Under the pieces are notes generated by a model that made no database searches, was not told the origin of the DNA, and was given only the letters and a program-made list of their open reading frames with translations. Source: Methylobacterium adhaesivum (GTDB lineage Bacteria > Pseudomonadota > Alphaproteobacteria > Rhizobiales > Beijerinckiaceae). Taken from it: 34,550 nucleotides of DNA. The DNA lies in NCBI RefSeq assembly GCF_022179065.1, contig NZ_BPQD01000005.1:1-34550 (forward strand). The letters run 5' to 3'. Below, piece by piece: positions 6,926 through 16,274 of the stretch; position 1 is the first letter of the stretch; every line of letters begins with the position of its first letter. The position numbers and the translations under genes are program-made.

Positions 6926-7981
6926 GTGGATATGAACGGCAGTCAGGGTGATCGGGAGCGGACCTTCGCTCTGGCCGAGCGCGCCAATGCCCTGATGCGC
7001 CAGTACGGCCCCTCGGCGACGCCACGGGCCTACACGGTCTGGTACACCTATGTCGCGGGCCTACATCCGAAGATCAACGAGGCGATCACCGACCTCATGG
7101 CGAAGGGGTCCCTCGCCGAGGACGAGATCGACGCCCTCTACGAAACCCATCTCGACGGCCACCGCCTCGCGCGCGCGGCCGATCACACGAGCCGCACGGT
7201 GCTCGCCGAGATCGCGAGCCTCATGGAAGCGCTCGACCTCTCCCTCGGGTCCACGGCGCAGCACGGCGAATCCCTGCGAACGCTGCTGAACGACCTCGAC
7301 GGGTCGGGACTCGACCGGGACCGCGTTCTCGAGATCGTCGGGGCGCTGGTGGCCACGACCCGGGAGGTGGCCGACAGCAATCGCGTGCTCGAGACCCGCA
7401 TGCGCGAGAGCCGCAACGAGATCGAAGCCTTGCGCGAGACCCTGGAGGCGACGCGCCGCGAGAGCCTCACGGATCCGCTCACCGGCCTCGCGAACCGCAA
7501 GCAGTTCGAGGAAAGCCTGCACAATCTGGTCGAGGAATCGGTGGCCGAGCGGACACCCGCCAGCCTCATCGTCATCGACGTGGATTCGTTCAAGCGCTTC
7601 AACGATTTGTATGGTCACCTCACGGGCGACCAAGTCCTGCGCCTCGTCGGCGCGGTGATGCGCGAGAACGTCGCGGCCGGGGTCACCCTGGCGCGCTTCG
7701 GCGGCGAGGAATTCGCCATCCTCCTGCCGGGCCTTGGCCGGCTGCAGGCGCGTGCCATAGCCGAGAAAGTCCGCACCAGCGTGATGACGCGTGAACTCGT
7801 CAAGCGCACCACGGGGGAGGCGCTGGGCAAGGTCACCATCTCCCTTGGGGTGGCCGCCGTACGCCCGAGCGATACGGCGGTTTCACTCCTCGAACGCGCG
7901 GACCAGTGCATGTTCAAGGCCAAGCGCGAGGGTCGCAACCGCACGGTGGACGATGGCAGCGTCGTGCCCCCGCCCGGCTGA
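6926..7981 (+). CDS. Diguanylate cyclase (GGDEF domain)
   Basis: 351 residues from GTG 6926; an in-frame ATG at 6932 is an equally possible start. The first 170 residues are an all-helical, probably coiled-coil regulatory region without a recognised sensor fold or membrane span. A GGDEF domain follows: LTDPLTGLANRKQFE (181-195), DVDSFKRFNDLYGH (218-231), RFGGEEF (257-263) and a C-terminal ADQCMFKAKREGRN. The active-site signature is GGEEF, compatible with c-di-GMP synthesis from two GTP. The RxxD product-inhibition site expected five residues before GGEEF is absent (the residues there are Val-Thr-Leu-Ala-Arg). It is soluble and cytosolic. It stands alone, about 160 bases after the helicase. 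Confidence 0.92.
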   Translation: MDMNGSQGDRERTFALAERANALMRQYGPSATPRAYTVWYTYVAGLHPKINEAITDLMAKGSLAEDEIDALYETHLDGHRLARAADHTSRTVLAEIASLMEALDLSLGSTAQHGESLRTLLNDLDGSGLDRDRVLEIVGALVATTREVADSNRVLETRMRESRNEIEALRETLEATRRESLTDPLTGLANRKQFEESLHNLVEESVAERTPASLIVIDVDSFKRFNDLYGHLTGDQVLRLVGAVMRENVAAGVTLARFGGEEFAILLPGLGRLQARAIAEKVRTSVMTRELVKRTTGEALGKVTISLGVAAVRPSDTAVSLLERADQCMFKAKREGRNRTVDDGSVVPPPG

Positions 7982-8082
7982 CGTCCTGATCTCCCTCACG
8001 AAACGCCCGTCACACTGAGTTGCCCGGAGCGCGAATAGACGGTGGCCGGGCGTCTCGCGAGGCCGTCGAAACCGGCGGCCGG

Positions 8083-8460
8083 TCAGGCCGAGGCGCGTAC
8101 GGCTTCGGGGTTCACCGGCGTGATCGCCACGGACTCGCCGCAGCCGCAGGCCGAGGTCTGATTCGGGTTGTTGAACACGAACTGCGAAGCGAGCTTGGTG
8201 GAGGTGAAATCCATCTGCGTCCCGAGGAGGAACAGCAGCGCCTTGGGGTCGACGAAGACCTTGACCCCGCGATCCTCGACCATGTCCTCGCCGGGCTTCT
8301 GACCGTCGGCGTATTCCATGGTGTAGGACATGCCGGCGCAGCCGCCGTTCTTCACACCCACCCGCAGGCCGGCGATGGGCCGGTCGGCATCGGCGATGAT
8401 CGCCTTGATGCGCTCGGCGGCCGCGTCGGTGAGCGAGAGAACTTTGAAATTCGAAGCCAT
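8083..8460 (-). CDS. sufA: A-type iron-sulfur carrier protein SufA/HesB
   Basis: 125 residues. Carries and delivers Fe-S clusters from the SufBCD scaffold to apo-proteins. The three conserved ligands of the HesB/IscA family are present: Cys41 in GGCAGMSY, and Cys105 and Cys107 in ACGCGES. This is the last gene of the suf locus by order, but it is separated from sufT by an opposite-strand Uma2 gene, so it may need its own promoter. It ends about 100 bases from the convergent diguanylate cyclase. The start ATG at 8460 gives the usual MASNFKVLSLTDAA beginning. Confidence 0.93.
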   Translation of the reverse strand: MASNFKVLSLTDAAAERIKAIIADADRPIAGLRVGVKNGGCAGMSYTMEYADGQKPGEDMVEDRGVKVFVDPKALLFLLGTQMDFTSTKLASQFVFNNPNQTSACGCGESVAITPVNPEAVRASA

Positions 8461-8610
8461 GAGGTCTCTCCGGCAGCCGGGTTCAAGGCCCGGGCGGTTG
8501 AGGATGATCGCGCGCAGTTAAGATAAGGAGTCGCCGGCCCACGGTCTACTCCGGTGACGGGGTGGGGCGCCCTGCGCTAGACTTCCGCGAGCGGCAGGAC
8601 GGAGAGACTC

Positions 8611-9207
8611 ATGGCCGACGCAGCCCTTGCCCCGATGACGATCGAGGATTTCCTGGTCTGGCAGCGCGATCAGGACGAACTCTACGAACTCGTGGACGGG
8701 TACCCGGTCCCCCGCCACCGGATGATGACGGGCGCGAGCGTGCAGCACGATCTGGCGACGGTGAACGTCATCATCAGCCTCGGAACCCAGTTACGAGGCA
8801 AACCCTGCCGTCCGACCACGTCCGACATCGGGATCCGCACCAGCATCACGACGCTGCGGCGGCCCGACGTGATGGTGGAGTGCGCCGCCCTGGTGCCCGA
8901 TACGTATGAAGCACGAGAACCCAGGCTCGTCGTCGAGGTCGCCTCGCCATCCACCACTGCTATCGACCAGACGCGCAAGGTAGAGGAATACAAGCGTCAC
9001 CCGACGCTGGCCTACATTCTCCTCATCGAAACGCTCAAGCCCCAGGCTTTGCTCTACACGCGCGGGAACGATGCTTGGGAGATCGAAGCCTTCGAGGGCC
9101 TGGAGACGGTGATCGGCCTGCCGGCCATCGGCGCCAGCCTCGCCCTCGCCGACATCTACGAAGGACTGAGCTTTCCAGGCCGCCGCGATTTGGTGACGGA
9201 GGGCTGA
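8611..9207 (+). CDS. Uma2-family (DUF820) putative restriction-type endonuclease
   Basis: 198 residues, PF05685 family with a PD-(D/E)xK-like fold. Visible motif residues are DELYELVDG (22-30), RPDV (Asp86), VVEVASPSTTAIDQTRK (Glu109, Lys123) and YILLIE. Family members are abundant in cyanobacteria and in GC-rich bacteria as scattered, often mobile single genes of uncertain function. It lies on the plus strand between sufT and sufA, which run on the minus strand, and ends only 10 bases from sufT. Its codon use looks less G/C-biased at third positions than that of its neighbours, which suggests later insertion. A weak promoter (TTGAGG, 15-base spacer, TAAGAT at 8498-8524) precedes it. Confidence 0.88.
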   Translation: MADAALAPMTIEDFLVWQRDQDELYELVDGYPVPRHRMMTGASVQHDLATVNVIISLGTQLRGKPCRPTTSDIGIRTSITTLRRPDVMVECAALVPDTYEAREPRLVVEVASPSTTAIDQTRKVEEYKRHPTLAYILLIETLKPQALLYTRGNDAWEIEAFEGLETVIGLPAIGASLALADIYEGLSFPGRRDLVTEG

Positions 9208-9217
9208 GGTCGGCCCC

Positions 9218-9598
9218 TTACCACATGTCCAGGGCGACGCGGGCCTCGTCGGACATGCGGCTCTGATCCCACGGCGGATCGAACACCATGGTGACGGCAC
9301 AGGCCTGGACGCCCGGCACGGCGGCCACCGCCGTCTCGACCCAACCCGGCATCTCCCCCGCCACGGGACAGCCCGGCGCCGTGAGGGTCATGTCGATCGC
9401 GACCGTGCGGTCGTCGGCGATGTCGACCTTGTAGATCAGGCCGAGCTCGTAGATGTCGGCCGGGATCTCGGGATCATAGACGCTCTTGAGCGCCGCCACG
9501 ATGTCGTCGGTCAGACGGTCGAGTTCCTCGGGCGGGATCGCCGAGGCGCTGGCGATGGCAGGGGAATTGGCCCCGCCGGTGATGGCTGTATCGCTCAT
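9218..9598 (-). CDS. sufT: SufT-type Fe-S assembly factor (MIP18/DUF59 family)
   Basis: 126 residues from ATG 9598, which follows GAGGAC. The core EELDRLTDDIVAALKSVYDPEIPADIYELGLIYKVDI, then TLTAPGCPVAGEMP with conserved Cys77, is the DUF59 signature. SufT proteins help mature Fe-S enzymes under high demand. The N-terminal 20 residues are Ala/Ser-rich and probably flexible. It lies 110 bases downstream of sufS, in the position called sufX in rhizobial suf operons. Confidence 0.92.
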   Translation of the reverse strand: MSDTAITGGANSPAIASASAIPPEELDRLTDDIVAALKSVYDPEIPADIYELGLIYKVDIADDRTVAIDMTLTAPGCPVAGEMPGWVETAVAAVPGVQACAVTMVFDPPWDQSRMSDEARVALDMW

Positions 9599-9708
9599 GG
9601 TGTGGTCCTCGTCTTCAGTGTCGCGGATCGGCGGCGATCCGCGCTCGCCCGCCCCACGGGCGCCGCGCAATCGCGCCGGCGGCAGCGTCGCTGCCGGAAT
9701 TTCGAGCG

Positions 9709-10938
9709 TCAGGCGAACATCGTCTCGGCCTTGGCCAGAGCCTCGGCGAGGACGTCGATCTCGCTTCGGGTGTTATACAGTCCGAACGAGGCGCGACAGG
9801 TGGAGGTCGCCCCGAAGCGCGAGAGCAGCGGCATCGCGCAATGGGTGCCCGCCCGGATGGCGACGCCGTAGCGATCGATCACCGTGGCAATGTCGTGGGC
9901 GTGGGCGCCCTTCATCTCGAAGGCGATGACGCCGCCCTTGCCCTTGGCGGTGCCGATCATCCGCAACGAATTCATGGCCCCCAGCCGCTCCTGCGCGTAG
10001 GCGAGGAGCGAGGCCTCATGCGCCGCGATTCTGTCGCGCCCCAGCGTCATCATGAATTCCAGGGCCGCGCCGAGGCCCACCGCCTCAACGATCGCCGGGG
10101 TACCCGCCTCGAAGCGGTGGGGCGGATCGTTGTAGGTGATCGCGTCCTGGCTCACCGTGCGGATCATCTCGCCGCCGCCCTGGTAGGGCGGCAGCCGCTC
10201 CAGCCACTCCCGCTTGCCGTAGAGCACGCCGATGCCGGTGGGTCCGTAGACCTTGTGGCCGGTGAAGACGAAGAAGTCGCAATCGAGGGCCTTCACGTCG
10301 ATGGGCCCGTGCACCGCGCTCTGCGCCCCGTCGAGGAGCACCGGTACGCCGTGGGCGTGGGCGATGCGCACGATCTCGGCGGCCGGCGTCACCGTACCGA
10401 GCACGTTCGACATGTGGGTGATCGCCACCATCCTGGTGCGGGCTGAGAACAGCTTCTCGTATTCATCGAGGAGGAAGTTCCCCTCGTCGTCCACGGGCGC
10501 CCACTTGATCACCGCACCGCGCCGCTCGCGCAGGAAGTGCCAGGGCACGATGTTGGAATGGTGCTCCATAATCGACAGGATGATCTCATCCCCCTCGCCG
10601 ATCTGGCCCATCAGCCCCATGGACGAGGCCACGAGGTTGTAGGCCTCCGTGGCGTTACGGGTGAAGACGATCTCGTCGGTGGAGTCGGCGTTGAGGAACT
10701 GCCGCGTGGTCTCGCGGGCGCCCTCGAACCCCTCCGTGGCAGCGTTCGCCATGAAGTGCAGGCCGCGATGGACGTTGGCGTAGCCCGTCTCCATGCAGGC
10801 CACCATGGCGTCGATGACCGCGCGCGGTTTCTGCGACGAGGCCGCGTTGTCGAGATAGACCAGGGGCTTGCCGTAGACCTTCTGGGCGAGGATCGGGAAC
10901 TCGGCCCGGATCGCCTCGACGTCGTAGGGTGCGTTCAT
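9709..10938 (-). CDS. sufS: Type II cysteine desulfurase SufS
   Basis: 409 residues. PLP enzyme that removes sulfur from cysteine as a persulfide and passes it to SufBCD. The PLP-binding Lys229 lies in FTGHKVYGPTGIGVLYGK; the catalytic Cys367 lies in RAGTHCAMPLL, and RAGxHC is the group II signature. The ATG at 10938, giving MNAPYDVEAIRAEFP, was chosen over the codon 15 bases upstream because GGAAAG sits at the right distance. The usual partner SufE or SufU is not in the window. It is the second desulfurase of the locus; the first is at 14817-15977. Confidence 0.95.
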   Translation of the reverse strand: MNAPYDVEAIRAEFPILAQKVYGKPLVYLDNAASSQKPRAVIDAMVACMETGYANVHRGLHFMANAATEGFEGARETTRQFLNADSTDEIVFTRNATEAYNLVASSMGLMGQIGEGDEIILSIMEHHSNIVPWHFLRERRGAVIKWAPVDDEGNFLLDEYEKLFSARTRMVAITHMSNVLGTVTPAAEIVRIAHAHGVPVLLDGAQSAVHGPIDVKALDCDFFVFTGHKVYGPTGIGVLYGKREWLERLPPYQGGGEMIRTVSQDAITYNDPPHRFEAGTPAIVEAVGLGAALEFMMTLGRDRIAAHEASLLAYAQERLGAMNSLRMIGTAKGKGGVIAFEMKGAHAHDIATVIDRYGVAIRAGTHCAMPLLSRFGATSTCRASFGLYNTRSEIDVLAEALAKAETMFA

Positions 10939-11005
10939 GTCTCGACTTTCCAAGGGGAGCCGCTGAAGGTCGGCCTCGTCCTCGAGGCCGACCTTCGATC
11001 TTTCT

Positions 11006-12328
11006 TCAGCCCCGGGCCTTCAGCCACGCCTCGACGGTGCCGATCAGCGCCTCGCGGGCGCCCTCGTGGCTCACCGATTCGATGGCCGCACCCAGGAAGG
11101 CCTGCACCAGCAGGCTCTCGGCCTCAGCCTTCGGCAGGCCGCGCTGCATGAGGTAGAACAGGAGGTCATCGTCGAGCGCCCCGCAGGTGGCGCCGTGGCC
11201 GCAGGCGACGTCGTCGGCGAAGATCTCGAGTTCGGGCTTGTTCATCATCTGCCCCTCGTCGGACAGGATGAGGCAGGCCGACATCATCTTGCCATCGGTC
11301 TGCTGGGCCGCCTGCTGCACGATGATCTTGCCCTGGAACACGCCCGTGGCGGCCCCGTCCACCACGGTCTTGAACAGCTCGCGGCTCACCCCGCCGGTGG
11401 CGGCGTGGTCGGCGAGGAACGTGGTGTCGGCGAGCTGCTTGCCGTTGAGCATGGCCGCGCCGTTGACCACGGCCCGGGCGTCGGCGCCCGCGAAGTTGAG
11501 GTAGACCTGATGGCGCGAGAGCACGGCGCCCACCACCACGTTGACGGTCTCCACGGCGGCTTGCGCGCCGAGCTTCACCGACAGCGTCGAGAGGGCTACG
11601 GCCTCGCGGCCCTCCGCATTCAGGCGCGCATGCCGGAAGGTGGCATGGTCGCCGACCACCACGTCCACGGCATCGTTGGGCTGATAGGCGATGCCGTCCG
11701 GTCCCTCGTGGCTCTCCAGGACGAGGGCTTCGGCGCCCTCCTCCAGCACGACGAGGACACGGGTCGCCGTGGAATACGCGTCCGACCCGGTGCCGATGAA
11801 GCGCAGGTGCAGAGGCGCCTCGACCTTGGCGCCGGCCGCGACGGAGATGAGCACGCCGTCAGCCAGGAAGGCGGTGTTGAGCTGGTAGATCGCGTTCTCG
11901 GCGGCCTGCTTCACGGGGGTGAGCCGGTCGAGGAGGGCGTGGCCGTCGGTGAGCGCCTCGGTGAGCGGCGTCACGGTGATGCCGGCCGGGATGCGGGTGA
12001 GGTCGGATTCCGCCTCGATGAGGTGGCCGTTGACGAAGGTGAGGCGCGCGGCCTCGATCCCGGCAAAGCCCTTGGCCCCCGCCACGGCCGCCCTGGCGGT
12101 CTCAGGCTGCGGCATCTCGGCCGGATGCGCCGCATCGCGGAACGCCGAGCGCAGATCGGTGTACTTGAACGCCTCGACGCGGCGGGTGGGCAGGCCCACC
12201 GCCTCGAAGTAGCGGAACGCCTCCTCGCGGGCGATGGACACGCCCGTGGGGTACTTCATCTTCGTGGCTTCGAAGAGTTTCGACAGGCCGGTCTCGGCCG
12301 CCGTGCGGAGCGGGGTGATGTCGGCCAT
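11006..12328 (-). CDS. sufD: Fe-S scaffold subunit SufD
   Basis: 440 residues. Forms the SufB-SufC2-SufD scaffold complex, with a role in iron acquisition and cluster assembly. The N-terminal helical region includes LPTRRVEAFKYTDLRSAF, the right-handed beta-helix core follows, and the C-terminal ADDVACGHGATCGALDDDLLFYLMQRGL carries the conserved His (about residue 378). The gene starts 2 bases after the sufC stop, so the two are almost certainly coupled. Confidence 0.94.
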   Translation of the reverse strand: MADITPLRTAAETGLSKLFEATKMKYPTGVSIAREEAFRYFEAVGLPTRRVEAFKYTDLRSAFRDAAHPAEMPQPETARAAVAGAKGFAGIEAARLTFVNGHLIEAESDLTRIPAGITVTPLTEALTDGHALLDRLTPVKQAAENAIYQLNTAFLADGVLISVAAGAKVEAPLHLRFIGTGSDAYSTATRVLVVLEEGAEALVLESHEGPDGIAYQPNDAVDVVVGDHATFRHARLNAEGREAVALSTLSVKLGAQAAVETVNVVVGAVLSRHQVYLNFAGADARAVVNGAAMLNGKQLADTTFLADHAATGGVSRELFKTVVDGAATGVFQGKIIVQQAAQQTDGKMMSACLILSDEGQMMNKPELEIFADDVACGHGATCGALDDDLLFYLMQRGLPKAEAESLLVQAFLGAAIESVSHEGAREALIGTVEAWLKARG

Positions 12329-12330
12329 GG

Positions 12331-13083
12331 TCAGGCGGCCTCGCCCGTGCGGTACTCGGCGTAGCCCGAGGCTTCCAGGGCCTTGGCGAGGTCCTTGTCG
12401 CCCGACTTCACGATCTGGCCCTGCGACATGACGTGGACCACGTCCGGCACGATGTAGTCGAGCAGGCGCTGGTAGTGGGTGATGACGAGGAACGAGCGGC
12501 CCTGGGCGCGCAGAGCATTCACGCCGCCGGAGACGATGCGCAGGGCATCGATGTCGAGGCCCGAATCGGTCTCGTCGAGGACGCAGAATTTGGGCTCCAG
12601 GAGCGCCATCTGCAGGATCTCCATGCGCTTCTTCTCGCCGCCGGAGAACCCGACGTTGAGGGCGCGCTTGAGCATCTCCTTGTTGATCTCGAGCTTTTCG
12701 GCAGCCGCATTCACCTTGCGGATGAAGTCGGGGGTCGAGAGCTCGCCCTCGCCGCGCGCCCGGCGCTGGGCGTTCAGCGTCGCCTTGAGGAAGGTCATGG
12801 TGCCGACGCCGGGGATTTCGAGCGGATACTGGAAGGCCAGGAACACGCCGGATGCGGCGCGCTCGTCGGGGCTCATCTCGAGGATGTTGACGCCGTCCAG
12901 CAGGATCTCGCCGTCGAGGACCTCGTAGTCCTCCTTGCCGGCGATGACGTAGGACAGGGTCGACTTGCCCGAGCCGTTCGGCCCCATGATGGCCGCGACT
13001 TCGCCGTCGTTCACCGTGAGGTTGAGGCCGTTGAGGATCTGCTTGTCCTCGATGGCGACGGTGAGGTTCTTGATTTCGATCAT
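12331..13083 (-). CDS. sufC: Fe-S assembly ATPase SufC
   Basis: 250 residues, ABC-type ATPase that drives conformational change in the SufBCD complex. Walker A is GPNGSGKST (34-42), the ABC signature FSGGE (146-150), and Walker B is CVLDE with catalytic Glu171, followed by the SufC-typical TDSGLD. It is separated from sufB by 193 bases that hold a large inverted repeat, and is tightly followed by sufD. Confidence 0.96.
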   Translation of the reverse strand: MIEIKNLTVAIEDKQILNGLNLTVNDGEVAAIMGPNGSGKSTLSYVIAGKEDYEVLDGEILLDGVNILEMSPDERAASGVFLAFQYPLEIPGVGTMTFLKATLNAQRRARGEGELSTPDFIRKVNAAAEKLEINKEMLKRALNVGFSGGEKKRMEILQMALLEPKFCVLDETDSGLDIDALRIVSGGVNALRAQGRSFLVITHYQRLLDYIVPDVVHVMSQGQIVKSGDKDLAKALEASGYAEYRTGEAA

Positions 13084-13112
13084 TGCAGCATAGTCCTGAA
13101 TCTTAAAGCGTC

Positions 13113-13250
13113 GGGTCGCGACCCTCCCCCCTTTGCGGGGGAGGGTGCCTGCGGAGCAGGCGGGAGAGGGGCGACCTCTCCGGATAGCGCGCTCCCCTCA
13201 CCCGACCCGCTCCGCGGGCCACCCTCTCCCGCAAAGGGGAGAGGGGGAGT
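13113..13250. repeat. Composite inverted repeat (REP/MITE-like) between sufB and sufC
   Basis: Two related hairpin units face each other. Unit one has arms ACCCTCCCCC (13121-13130) and GGGGGAGGGT (13137-13146), then CCTGC/GCAGG (13148-13160). Unit two has CCCGC/GCGGG (13206-13218), then CCCTCTCCC (13222-13230) and GGGAGAGGG (13237-13245). The loops CTTTGC and GCAAAG are complementary. The two halves, each about 50 bases, are reverse complements of each other with base changes that keep pairing. A 12-base palindrome GGGTCGCGACCC precedes them at 13113-13124. Similar CCCTCTCCC-rich palindromes are dispersed in many rhizobial-type genomes. It lies inside the suf transcript and could modulate mRNA stability. 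Confidence 0.85.
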
Positions 13251-13276
13251 GCGCGCTGGATTTGATGGAGCCGCCT

Positions 13277-14746
<1,470 letters not shown>

Positions 14747-14816
14747 TGGCGTCTCCTGATCGACCCGGCGTCAAGGGCCGGGCGTGTTCGCGAGAAATGG
14801 GTTGGGCGGGCCGCCG

Positions 14817-15977
14817 TCAGGCGGCCTGCCCTCTCCGTCGATATAGGGTCTCGACGAGGCGTTCGCAGGCGGCGAGACAGCGCGTCCCGTCGCTTTCCGT
14901 GGTGTTCCACCCGAGGCTGACGCGCAGGGCCCCTGCGGCCAGGGCAGGGCTGACGCCCATGGCGGCGAGGACGGGGGAGCGCGCGACCTTGCCCGAGGCG
15001 CAGGCCGACCCGGACGAGACCGCGACCCCGGCGAGGTCGAGGTGCATCACGGCCGTCGGGGCGTCGAGGCCGGGAATGGAAAAACTCAAGGTGTTGGGCA
15101 GGCGCGGCGCACCCTCCCCGAACACCACGAGATCGGGGGCGAGCCGCCGCAGGCCCGCCGCGATGGCATCGCGCAGGGCCGCGGGCGTATCGCCGAGGCC
15201 GGCCGCCGCGATCCCGGCCGCCACCCCCATGCCGACGAGGCCGGGCACGTTCTCGGTGCCGCCGCGCAGGCGCCCCTCCTGGCCACCGCCGCGCAGGTGC
15301 GCCGCCTCCAGGGTGATGCCCTCGGCGAGGACGAGGGCGCCGACGCCCTTCGGCGCAGCGAACTTGTGCCCCGACAGCGTGAGGGCATCGAGGCCGAGGC
15401 CGGCGAAATCGAGGGGGATCTTACCCACCGCCTGCACGGCATCGGAATGAACGAGGGCGCGGCCGTGCCCCCGCGCCAGGGCGACGATCCCGGCGAGAGG
15501 CTGGATCACCCCGGTCTCGTTGTTGGCGGCATGGACCGAAACGAGAACGCCCTCCCCCCGGTGCCGATCGAGAATTCCGGCCAGCGCCGCGAGATCGACA
15601 ACGCCGCGGGCATCGACGGGAAGCACGTCCACCCGCTCGGCCGGGAAGCGGTGCCCGGCGGCGACGCAGGAATGCTCCGTGGCGCCGATGACGAGCCGGG
15701 TCGGCGCCGCCTCGCCGGCCCGGCGCAGGGCGCCAGACAGGACGGCGTTGGCGGCTTCCGTGCCACCGCTCGTGAACACCACACGGCCCGCGCCGACTCC
15801 CACGAGGGCGCCCACCGCCGCGCGGGCGGCCTCCAGGGCCGCGCGGGCGGCCCGGCCCTCGGCATGGACCGAGGACGGATTGCCGGACAGCCCGAGCGCC
15901 CGCGCCACGGCATCCGCCACCTCCGGCCGAACCGGCGAGGTCGCGTTGTGGTCGAGATAGGCGCGCGACACTGTCAT
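14817..15977 (-). CDS. Type I (NifS/IscS-like) cysteine desulfurase, first gene of the suf operon
   Basis: 386 residues. PLP enzyme with YLDHNATSP at the N-terminus, Lys205 in LSGHKFAAPKG, and Cys326 in SSGSACASGK, the group I active-site loop. It is distinct from sufS and corresponds to the desulfurase that opens rhizobial suf operons (called sufS2 in some). It supplies sulfur for Fe-S assembly, and possibly for other thio-modifications. Codon use is strongly GC-biased. The promoter region upstream carries two Irr-type boxes. Confidence 0.92.
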   Translation of the reverse strand: MTVSRAYLDHNATSPVRPEVADAVARALGLSGNPSSVHAEGRAARAALEAARAAVGALVGVGAGRVVFTSGGTEAANAVLSGALRRAGEAAPTRLVIGATEHSCVAAGHRFPAERVDVLPVDARGVVDLAALAGILDRHRGEGVLVSVHAANNETGVIQPLAGIVALARGHGRALVHSDAVQAVGKIPLDFAGLGLDALTLSGHKFAAPKGVGALVLAEGITLEAAHLRGGGQEGRLRGGTENVPGLVGMGVAAGIAAAGLGDTPAALRDAIAAGLRRLAPDLVVFGEGAPRLPNTLSFSIPGLDAPTAVMHLDLAGVAVSSGSACASGKVARSPVLAAMGVSPALAAGALRVSLGWNTTESDGTRCLAACERLVETLYRRRGQAA

Positions 15978-16138
15978 CTGGGCGAAGTCATGGAGGCGAA
16001 AACCATTGGCGGCACCGGAGCCGAAGACGACAAATCCTTGCTTTTGCCCCCCACGATCATGCTAAGGCGCCGAAGAACCTGATTCCGACACCCCGACACG
16101 CGGGGACTGCAACGGCCCGGAAGCGCCCGAACCCTTAC

Positions 16139-16155
16139 TTTAGAATGATTCCAGT
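16139..16155. promoter_or_regulatory. Irr/ICE-like box 1
   Basis: TTTAGAATGATTCCAGT. Compared with the rhizobial iron-control-element pattern TTTAGAA-N3-TTCTAAA, the left arm is perfect and the right arm keeps 4 of 7 positions. The pattern is recalled from published Irr sites, not computed. Its centre is 19 bases from that of box 2, about two helical turns. Confidence 0.55.
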
Positions 16156-16157
16156 CC

Positions 16158-16174
16158 ACTAGAACCGTTCTAAG
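16158..16174. promoter_or_regulatory. Irr/ICE-like box 2
   Basis: ACTAGAACCGTTCTAAG. The inner inverted repeat TAGAA-N5... arms (CTAGAA/TTCTAAG) match the TTTAGAA-N3-TTCTAAA pattern at 11 of 14 arm positions. Together with box 1 it forms a tandem site suited to cooperative binding by Irr, the Fur-family haem/iron regulator of Hyphomicrobiales. Confidence 0.6.
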
Positions 16175-16274
16175 AGCGCTTTTAAGTTCGCGCCCCGTCG
16201 AGTCAAGGCGTTCCGCGCCGGGCCTGCCGTGCGTCCGCCGTCGCGCGCATCGTCCAGAAGCTTGTGAGAGAACC

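Larger units (their letters stand above)
15978..16274. promoter_or_regulatory. Divergent control region of the suf operon and the alpha/beta hydrolase
   Basis: A 297-base gap between divergent genes. It holds the two Irr-like boxes at 16139-16174, about 165 bases before the desulfurase ATG and about 100 bases before the hydrolase ATG. A locally A/T-rich TTTTAAG lies at 16180-16186. I could not find a convincing -35/-10 pair for the suf direction. No binding box for an Rrf2-type regulator (IscR/RirA) is obvious by eye. Confidence 0.5.

Noticed and set aside
13113-13250. CRISPR-like repeat array
   Set aside because: Only two facing hairpin units with no regular repeat-spacer pattern and no cas genes; it is an inverted repeat.
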